A DNA stretch of 7,870 bases from Fibrobacter sp. GTDB lineage: Bacteria; Fibrobacterota; Fibrobacteria; Fibrobacterales; Fibrobacteraceae. The notes below the pieces were generated by a model. The model did not search any database and was not told where the DNA came from. It saw only the letters and a program-made list of their open reading frames with translations. The position numbers were made by a program, and so were the translations under genes. The stretch's first letter is position 1. The number at the start of each line of letters is the position of its first letter. Location of the stretch: NCBI GenBank assembly GCA_021443065.1, contig JABUUR010000199.1, forward strand, positions 1 to 7,870. Reading direction: 5' to 3'. Positions 1-4,477 of the stretch are shown in pieces.

Positions 1-60
1 CATGACCGAGCCGCTAGCGGAACTGTCCGAAGGGCAGCTAGGATCCATAAATACCGCCCA

Positions 61-130
61 GGACCCTATCGCCTATCCCCTATCGCTACGCTCCAGGGTC
101 CAGGGCTAAAGGCCGCTCCAGGGTTCAGGG
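61..130. repeat. Short tandem and direct repeats
   Basis: Three copies of CCTATC occur at exact 7-base spacing (65-70, 72-77, 79-84). They are followed by a 16-base direct repeat with one mismatch, GCTCCAGGGTCCAGGG at 90-105 and GCTCCAGGGTTCAGGG at 115-130, a 25-base period. GGACCCT (61-67) is also the inverse complement of AGGGTCC (95-101), so the block could fold. No gene is supported here: the open frames on both strands translate to low-complexity Pro/Ser/Arg-rich sequence. I read it as part of a dispersed intergenic repeat cluster. Confidence 0.6.
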
Positions 131-137
131 TGACAGG

Positions 138-207
138 AGAGAGATCCCGGGGCAAGCCCGGGATGACAGAAAAAAGAGAGATCCCGGCGCGGAGGCCGGG
201 ATGACAG
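138..207. repeat. Pair of palindromic intergenic repeats (CCGGGATGACAG type)
   Basis: Two related units lie head to tail, at 138-169 and 175-207. Each starts AGAGAGATCCCGG and ends CCGGGATGACAG, and the two share those arms. Each unit is internally palindromic: in the first CCCGGG(G) faces CCCGGG around a GCAAG centre, and in the second CCGG faces CCGG around GCGCGGAGG. GC-rich palindromes with a GGGATGACA flank are widespread dispersed intergenic repeats in several bacterial groups and are often mistranslated into spurious ORFs. That general point is family knowledge; the copies and arms are seen directly. Confidence 0.7.
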
Positions 208-213
208 TAATTG

Positions 214-273
214 TCAAGCCCGGAATGACAAAGCGATGTGGCCGGAATGACAAAGCGATGTGGCCGGGATGAC
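214..273. repeat. 22-bp tandem repeat, two identical copies plus a partial
   Basis: The unit CCGGAATGAC + AAAGCGATGTGG occurs twice without a mismatch and without a gap (220-241 and 242-263). A third, truncated copy, CCGGGATGAC, follows at 264-273. The first copy is preceded by TCAAGC, resembling the centre of the palindromic units just upstream. The core CCGG[AG]ATGAC is the arm of those palindromes, so this array seems to be a derivative of the same element expanded by slippage or recombination. Confidence 0.7.
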
Positions 274-306
274 GATTTGAAAGAGGTACGGACAGTACGC
301 AAGGCA

Positions 307-324
307 CTGGGGCTGCGTCCCCAG
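307..324 (-). terminator. GC hairpin just after the OLD gene stop
   Basis: CTGGGG (307-312) and CCCCAG (319-324) form a perfect 6-bp GC-rich stem around a 6-base loop. On the minus strand the stem begins two bases after the stop codon of the OLD-family gene, where a 3' stem-loop is expected. No T-run follows it in that direction, so it does not qualify as a canonical intrinsic terminator. It could be a transcript-end-protecting stem or a Rho-assisted end. A second small stem (GTAC 286-289 with GTAC 295-298) lies just beyond. Confidence 0.35.
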
Positions 325-326
325 CG

Positions 327-2123
327 TCACATAAGGTTTCCGCCCTCGATAATCCAGCGACACAGTTCTTCTATGCTGCCGTAATCGGGAACGATCTTTG
401 CGAAATTCTGCGCCTTGCTTTGCTCGATGAACTTGCTCCACGAGGCTTCGTTCTTTGCGGCCAATCCCAGGTGTTCTTCTATGGCTCCCCGAGTCCATAC
501 CCAGATTCCTTGGCTACGGAGTTTTGCATGGATGCTCCTGATGGGCCGTTCCGCCTCGGGCATGGCTGCCATCATGGCGTAGGCCTGGGCTGCGGAGGTG
601 TTGCTGTGCTTGTTGACGGGCAGGCCGTTCACCAGCCGCAAATGATGATGGAATGCCAGTTCCCTGAAGAGCCGCAGGCAGTGTTTTAAATCAGGGTCGT
701 TGTAGTCCAGATAACCGTCGTGGGTCGCCGTGGTAAAGGCATAATCCAAATCCACGATGGCCCGTACGGGCATATCCATGGCACCAAGGACCTGCATGCT
801 CTTGCGGGTGTTGCTGACCCCTCCCTGACGAACCAGGGCGCATTTGATTTGCGCAAAACTTTGTCCGGTGACCCGTTCGAAAAGTGCAGGCAAAACGCGA
901 AGTTCGGTTTTACCTTCGGTGAGCAGCACATAGTCGGCGAACAAAAGTTCGTTGCTGTTGCTCAGGCTAAAGAGCATCTGGAGTTGGCTGGGGGCGTCTT
1001 GGACAACCTGATGCACCGCGTCTTCCATCCGCTTTCGCATAAAGGTACCCCGTTCCTTGTTCTTGCGGATCAACAGGGAAGTGCTCACGTCTTCGCTGGT
1101 GACCATCTGGGCGCTGTGGGTCGCAAAAACAACCTGGTAGCCCTCGTTGCTTAGGTTCTTCAGGGCTACCCGCACCAGTTCTACGGCCTGGGGGTGCAGG
1201 TAAAGTTCCGGAGAATCGATGAGCAGCATGGTGCGGCTCAGGTAGTGGTTGTTGTGATGTTTTTTAATATCCGCCAGGTAGCGGATCAACGCCATCTGGA
1301 TGGCTCTCTTGGAGCCCGCGCCCATGCGGGAAATATCCCTTTCAAAGCCGTCGTCTTCGTCAATGACCTTGAGGGAGGCCTTTTTCAGGAAGGTCTCCAA
1401 GGTGGGGACAGGAATGTCCAGTTCCACCTTGACGCTGGGGAACAGGGGGCGGAGTTTCTCGTTGACTTCCCGGTCGAAGGCGGTCATTTCGTCTGCCCGA
1501 TTTTCGCTGCCTGGGGAAAGAATGTCGCTGAACTTGTTCAGCAGAGTGTTGATTTCGCCGCCGAAGCGCCTTTCCAGTGGCTTGAAAATTTCGTGCAGCA
1601 ACTTGGTGAAGGCCTGGTTGCCCTCGAAGTCCCAAATGGCGATGGATTCGGGAAACATTCTGTTGAATGCAGAAATAAAATCGTCGCTTGCCCGCACCCA
1701 TTCCTTGTTGTTCTTGCCGTTACGTTTGTTGGGGGGCACAAAAACAAATTTTTCGACGGAGTCGGGGTTTTCTCCGGGGACACGCTGCAGTTTTTTTATC
1801 CGGATCCGGCCTGCGTTGGGGCCCGCGGTGACCAGGTAGGGGAGGAGTGCCTGGGATTTTTCTTCGCCCAGCCTCGCCAAAATCTGCTCGGAAATTCCGT
1901 CGAAAACGCCTTCGACTTCCACAGGTTCGTTGGGGTTGTCAAAAAAGGATATGTCCAGTGAAAAATGGGACAGCAGCCAGCGGATGCCCATGAGAATGTT
2001 CGTTTTTCCGGCGTTGTTGTATCCTATGAGGGCAGTGAAGTTGCTGAGAGGAAACGTCTGACGTTGGATAGAACGCAGATTTGCGATGGTAATCTCAGAA
2101 AGTCTTAAGGCCTGTGGTTGCAT
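327..2123 (-). CDS. OLD-family ATP-dependent nuclease (ABC ATPase + TOPRIM)
   Basis: Probable DNA nuclease of the OLD (overcoming lysogenization defect) family, acting in the cytoplasm. The 598 residues are near the usual length for stand-alone (class 1) OLD proteins. The ATPase part opens with SEITIANLRSI and a Walker A motif, GYNNAGKT, at 34-41. A signature-like SRMGAGSKRA lies at 265-274, Walker B LLIDSPELYLHP at 300-311, and a switch His in FATHS (H336). The TOPRIM domain follows: LLTEGKTE (400-407, E403), the metal-binding DLD at 458-460, and the late OLD motif TRGAIEEHL at 544-552. The Walker B glutamate position is Ser304, which is unusual. The start is fixed because the conserved N-terminal strand begins at residue 9; no clear Shine-Dalgarno precedes it. 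No UvrD-like helicase gene is adjacent, so this is not an evident Gabija pair. A role in phage or plasmid defence is possible from the family but not shown. Family assignment is firm; the biological role is not. Confidence 0.88.
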   Translation of the reverse strand: MQPQALRLSEITIANLRSIQRQTFPLSNFTALIGYNNAGKTNILMGIRWLLSHFSLDISFFDNPNEPVEVEGVFDGISEQILARLGEEKSQALLPYLVTAGPNAGRIRIKKLQRVPGENPDSVEKFVFVPPNKRNGKNNKEWVRASDDFISAFNRMFPESIAIWDFEGNQAFTKLLHEIFKPLERRFGGEINTLLNKFSDILSPGSENRADEMTAFDREVNEKLRPLFPSVKVELDIPVPTLETFLKKASLKVIDEDDGFERDISRMGAGSKRAIQMALIRYLADIKKHHNNHYLSRTMLLIDSPELYLHPQAVELVRVALKNLSNEGYQVVFATHSAQMVTSEDVSTSLLIRKNKERGTFMRKRMEDAVHQVVQDAPSQLQMLFSLSNSNELLFADYVLLTEGKTELRVLPALFERVTGQSFAQIKCALVRQGGVSNTRKSMQVLGAMDMPVRAIVDLDYAFTTATHDGYLDYNDPDLKHCLRLFRELAFHHHLRLVNGLPVNKHSNTSAAQAYAMMAAMPEAERPIRSIHAKLRSQGIWVWTRGAIEEHLGLAAKNEASWSKFIEQSKAQNFAKIVPDYGSIEELCRWIIEGGNLM

Positions 2124-2187
2124 AACTTGAACATATAAAAAAATTAAGGGAGAGGAGGCTAAAAATGGAAAATTTAGGGGATTTGGT

Positions 2188-2201
2188 GTGCTTTAGAGCA
2201 C
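2188..2201 (+). other. Small hairpin in the divergent spacer
   Basis: GTGCT (2188-2192) and AGCAC (2197-2201) form a perfect 5-bp stem with a TTAG loop. A second AGCAC lies at 2251-2255, immediately after a T-run, and could pair with the same GTGCT. The arrangement therefore allows two alternative folds. The function is unknown and chance occurrence is possible. Confidence 0.3.
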
Positions 2202-2214
2202 TGGTTTAAGTGAA

Positions 2215-2250
2215 AGGCCGTTGTCTGTAGGCAACACCTTTATGTTTTTT
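2215..2250 (+). terminator. Terminator-like stem-loop with T-run in a leader position
   Basis: AAGG + GTTG (2215-2218, 2220-2223) can pair with CAAC + CCTT (2232-2235, 2237-2240), with a small unequal bulge and a loop of about 8 bases. TATG and a 6-T run (2245-2250) follow directly. This has the shape of a weak plus-strand intrinsic terminator, 45 bases ahead of the lipoprotein start and with no plus-strand gene upstream. It could be a leader attenuator, the end of a small RNA, or a chance fold. The lack of a long uninterrupted GC stem keeps confidence low. Confidence 0.35.
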
Positions 2251-2294
2251 AGCACCTGAAAAACGAAAATCATAACTATATTTATATTGTTATT

Positions 2295-3932
2295 ATGAAG
2301 TTTTGGATGAGATTAGGTTTTGGCTTCTCAGCAATAACAGCCCTGCTGGTGGCGGGGTGTTCTCGGACTGTCTCTGGGAATAGCGCCGAAACCGGGTCTC
2401 CCGAGTTGGCTGGTGTCCTTTACTTGAACGATGGCGCCCCTGCAAAATATGCCCGCGTCCGTGTGGTGGGTTCACAGTTTGACTATTACCATGGAAACGA
2501 CCTTGATGACGTTATCGAGGTTACGGCTGATTCCAATGGCGCGTACGCGATAGATTCCCTGCCTGGCATGAGGTCCTTTTCCCTTGAAGCCTTCCACGAA
2601 GAAACGGGAAAACGACTGCTGGTCCGCAATCTGACCCGCGAGGACAGCCTTGTTGTAAGCGATTCCCTGCAGAATCCGGGCACAGCCCTGCTCAATGTGG
2701 AAAATGTCCTGGAAGATGTTGTGGACGGCTTGAGTGGCGAAGCGACCATCGTGGGAACCACCTTCCTGCAGCCGGTCAAGGTCAAGAACGGCGTTGTGAA
2801 AGTCGATTCCTTGCCGGCGGGTGAGCAGGACCTTATCATCCACCTCTTTGAAAAGGACACCTTGGATGCTGCGTTCCGCGAATTGAACGTCACCCCGGGC
2901 GATACCATCGTCGATACCATTCCCGAGGCGGTCATCAGGGCTTTCAAGGCTCCCCTTGCCTTGCCCGAAGAGGATGCGTTTGATTCCGCCTACTCTTCCA
3001 TTACCGATGTTCCCATGGCAATGCGCATCGACGGATCCTTGGATGGTTTTGACGGGCTTGCCGCCAAGGGCAAGGGACGTTTTGAAGCATACCGCATTAA
3101 CAAAGAGGGTGTACGTTCCGCATCGCTTCCCATAAGCATCGGTCGGCTGGACAGCTCCGCCAGGGAGGCTGTTTTCTGGGTTCGCGTCGATTCCCTGAAT
3201 TTTACAGATTCGATTTTGATTGAATTCAACTCCATTAAGCCGGCGATTTATGCTACGGACGTGTTCAGGACCATCGGTCATTTCCGTACGGTATGGCATT
3301 TTGATTCCGGTGTGGATTCCTTCGAGGATGTTGCTGAAAACGAGGAGATTTCTACTGGCACTCCTTACAACGTTGAAGAAATTGATGGAGCCGTGGGTAA
3401 GGCATTCCATTTTGACGGAGCAAAGACAACATCTGTTGTTGTTGACAATTCTGTTTCCGGCGAATTGAATTTCCCGGCAGATACCTTGAGTTATAGCGTG
3501 TGGGTCCGCATTGACGATATCAAGGATTCCAGCATGATTTTCTCCAAGGATGGGCAGTACAGCCTGGTCTACGACCCTGCGGCTGGCTTTATTGCCGGTT
3601 TTAGGGAAACTGTAGGCGATAGCAATTACGCCCACACGTTCCGCAGTGGTGACAGTTTGGCTGTAGAAGGAAAATGGACGCATATTTACTTCTTGAATCG
3701 TTCCGGCAAACAGAGTTTCTATGTAGACGGTAATCTGATTCCTCAAAAGAATACCAAGGCCTCCACTAGTCACAAGCGTTACGAAACGTCGCTGCTTGTG
3801 ATTGGGCGTTCTTTCAACGGTGCCATCGATGAACTTTTCTTTAGCGACGGTCCTCATTCCGATAGCTGGGTCAAGGTTTTGTACCTGAACCAGAATCCCG
3901 AAAAAATCTGGCCTAAATTTGTTGACAATTAA
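2295..3932 (+). CDS. Secreted lipoprotein with C-terminal LamG-like domain
   Basis: Predicted surface or periplasmic lipoprotein of 545 residues; function unknown. A signal peptide (residues 1-21) ends in the lipobox VAGC with Cys22 as the lipidation site. Residues about 36-125 resemble a carboxypeptidase-regulatory/CnaB-like beta-sandwich (GVLYLNDG, ADSNGAYAIDSLPG). A second beta-rich unit at about 150-220 again has a VDSLPAGEQDL turn, suggesting a repeated fold. Residues about 341-530 are a LamG/concanavalin-like jellyroll: WHFD, GKAFHFDGA, YSVWVRID, GKWTHIYFLNRSG, FYVDGN and the closing GAIDELFFSDG are typical strand landmarks. LamG domains often bind carbohydrate or protein, but no catalytic motif is visible. 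Met5 at 2307 is an alternative start that also keeps the signal peptide; neither start has a strong Shine-Dalgarno. The gene stands alone, divergent from the OLD gene. Fibrobacter-type bacteria carry many such lipoproteins (general knowledge). Confidence 0.8.
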   Translation: MKFWMRLGFGFSAITALLVAGCSRTVSGNSAETGSPELAGVLYLNDGAPAKYARVRVVGSQFDYYHGNDLDDVIEVTADSNGAYAIDSLPGMRSFSLEAFHEETGKRLLVRNLTREDSLVVSDSLQNPGTALLNVENVLEDVVDGLSGEATIVGTTFLQPVKVKNGVVKVDSLPAGEQDLIIHLFEKDTLDAAFRELNVTPGDTIVDTIPEAVIRAFKAPLALPEEDAFDSAYSSITDVPMAMRIDGSLDGFDGLAAKGKGRFEAYRINKEGVRSASLPISIGRLDSSAREAVFWVRVDSLNFTDSILIEFNSIKPAIYATDVFRTIGHFRTVWHFDSGVDSFEDVAENEEISTGTPYNVEEIDGAVGKAFHFDGAKTTSVVVDNSVSGELNFPADTLSYSVWVRIDDIKDSSMIFSKDGQYSLVYDPAAGFIAGFRETVGDSNYAHTFRSGDSLAVEGKWTHIYFLNRSGKQSFYVDGNLIPQKNTKASTSHKRYETSLLVIGRSFNGAIDELFFSDGPHSDSWVKVLYLNQNPEKIWPKFVDN

Positions 3933-4080
3933 TGATGACGCTGGGGGCGGGGAATGTCATGGACCCTATCTCCACAAAGAGGATAATTCGACTAAGGCAA
4001 CGAGTTGCCAAGCCTCATTTAGGTCGTGCCTCCCTCCAATATGGGTTTACAACCTGTTTTGGATATAAGGATTAGTCAAA
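3933..4080. other. Intergenic stretch with perfect inverted repeat
   Basis: This interval holds no recognised gene. It contains GGCAAC (3996-4001) and GTTGCC (4004-4009), a perfect 6-bp inverted repeat separated by GA (a 5-bp stem with a CGAG loop if folded). Outer AGGC/GCCT and GAC/GTC matches around 3989-4024 allow a larger alternative fold. ATGAC (3935-3939) and GTCAT (3956-3960) also pair. There is no T-run after any of these, so an intrinsic terminator for the lipoprotein gene is not supported. A 47-codon open frame (3932-4075) overlaps the lipoprotein stop as TAATG, but its codons (AGG, ATA, CGA, CTA) are unlike the neighbours. I do not call it a gene. Confidence 0.4.
4067..4071 (+). 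promoter_or_regulatory. Ribosome binding site of the broken gene
   Basis: AAGGA lies 9 bases ahead of ATG at 4081. It supports that ATG as a genuine ancestral start, even though its frame closes after 14 codons. Confidence 0.5.
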
Positions 4081-4411
4081 ATGAAAAAGTCGTTTGCTGG
4101 CCGCGTCGCTATGGTGGGTGCCTGACCTGGCAGAAAAAGTGGCGGCAGCGGGCGGTTCGCCCAAGGACACGTTGCTTGCAGATTTGTACAAGTACAACGG
4201 GCTGATTTTCGATTCCAGTTTTGCAAAGAAACCTGCTTATGACAGCCTTGTGGCTAGTCTGAAATCTCGTGGTGCAGACAAAGTAACGAAGGTCGACGAT
4301 GCCGTACCCTTGGTCTGGGAAAACACGTCTCCCTGTAGACTTTTTGGGATAAGTTTTTTTTTGAACGCGAAAAAAAAGCCTTTTTTTACCAAAATCGGGC
4401 AGGTTTATTAA
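4081..4411 (+). pseudogene. Frameshifted, truncated gene for a small exported protein
   Basis: I do not recognise the family. The ATG at 4081 has a good Shine-Dalgarno and begins MKKS, but its frame stops after 14 codons (TGA at 4123-4125). The coding-like sequence continues one frame over from 4094. Dropping one T from the TTT at 4093-4095 would join the parts as MKKSLLAASLWWVPDLAEKV, which reads like a signal peptide. The body to about residue 80 has normal-looking composition and codons (for example DLYKYNGLIFDSSFAKKPAY, then LKSRGADKVTKVDDAVPLVW). From about 4325 on the frame runs into A/T homopolymers and loses protein-like character before stopping at 4409-4411, so the original C-terminus seems lost as well. 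Alternatives are a real 105-residue protein from the TTG at 4094, which has no good Shine-Dalgarno, or a sequencing error at the T-run. Confidence 0.5.
4354..4387 (+). terminator. T9 / A8 / T7 homopolymer hairpin
   Basis: A run of nine T (4354-4362), GAACGCG, eight A (4370-4377), GCC and seven T (4381-4387) follow each other. The A-run can pair with either T-run, giving two mutually exclusive all-AT stems. The A8-GCC-T7 version ends in a T-run and may act as a weak terminator between the broken gene and bamA. With no GC in the stem, efficient termination is doubtful. Such runs also invite replication or sequencing slippage. Confidence 0.35.
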
Positions 4412-4413
4412 AT
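4385..4413 (+). promoter_or_regulatory. Candidate bamA promoter
   Basis: TTTACC (4385-4390) and TTAAAT (4408-4413) are separated by exactly 17 bases. They match the sigma-70 consensus boxes at four of six positions each. A transcript from here would have a leader of roughly 55-60 bases before the TTG start at 4478. The -35 candidate overlaps the last T-run of the homopolymer hairpin. The AT-rich context makes chance matches easy. Confidence 0.3.
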
Positions 4414-4461
4414 CTTGATGCCTTAAGTTTTGTATTTTTGGCTGGAATTGGATTTTTATAC

Positions 4462-4468
4462 AGGCAGG
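4462..4468 (+). promoter_or_regulatory. Ribosome binding site deciding the bamA TTG start
   Basis: AGGCAGG lies 9 bases before the TTG at 4478. It is the only purine-rich stretch at proper spacing to any candidate start in this frame. Translation from 4478 gives MSRLLFAVVLFVGFVQAQ, a compact signal peptide. The upstream TTG at 4430 would add 16 residues with acidic and aromatic character ahead of it. Confidence 0.45.
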
Positions 4469-4477
4469 TTGATTCTG

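Larger units (their letters stand above)
2124..2294. promoter_or_regulatory. Divergent promoter region between OLD and lipoprotein genes
   Basis: This 171-base spacer must supply start signals for both divergent genes. On the plus side two overlapping AT-rich -10-like hexamers, TATATT (2277-2282 and 2283-2288), sit right before the ATG at 2295. No good -35 box is spaced to them and no Shine-Dalgarno is visible, so the lipoprotein message may have a very short leader or start elsewhere. On the minus side the AT-rich TTTTTTTATATG (complement of about 2133-2144) precedes the OLD start, again without a convincing -35. The boundaries of any promoter are guesses. Confidence 0.35.

Noticed and set aside
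1..48. Minus-strand frame starting MDPSCPSDSS at 48
   Set aside because: Ser/Pro-rich, cut by the window edge, and typical of translated intergenic repeats; no ribosome binding site.
2..109. Plus-strand frame from ATG at 2 (MTEPLAELSEGQLGSINTAQ...)
   Set aside because: It could be the tail of an upstream gene, but it runs into the repeats, ends at an arbitrary stop, and no upstream sequence is visible to support it.
138..273. CRISPR array
   Set aside because: Repeat units are short, unequal and directly abutting, without unique spacers of constant length, and no cas gene is present.
66..302. Minus-strand open frames through the repeats (HPG/VIPG-rich translations)
   Set aside because: They are translations of the palindromic and tandem repeats in several frames at once, with no start context or protein-like composition.
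1194..1961. Long plus-strand open frame (255 residues) opposite the OLD gene
   Set aside because: It is antisense to a gene with clear ATPase and TOPRIM motifs; its composition follows the codon pattern of the opposite strand.
327..2123. Gabija system (GajA) call for the OLD gene
   Set aside because: GajA requires an adjacent UvrD-like helicase (GajB); none is present within the visible sequence on either side.
2472..3857. 461-residue minus-strand frame opposite the lipoprotein gene
   Set aside because: Shadow of the real gene: no domain landmarks, while the plus strand has a signal peptide, lipobox and LamG motifs.
3936..3946. TGACGCTGGGG shared with the minus-strand end of the OLD gene (319-329)
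   Set aside because: Both copies sit at gene ends, but an 11-base match between two places is expected several times by chance in a window this long.
3980..4030. tRNA-like or cloverleaf fold around GGCAACGAGTTGCC
   Set aside because: No acceptor/T-arm consensus or anticodon-arm geometry could be fitted; only one short perfect stem is present.
3932..4075. 47-codon frame overlapping the lipoprotein stop (TAATG)
   Set aside because: Reinitiation is possible in principle, but the codons (AGG, ATA, CGA, CTA) and Arg-rich content are unlike the neighbours and the stretch holds inverted repeats, so chance is likelier.
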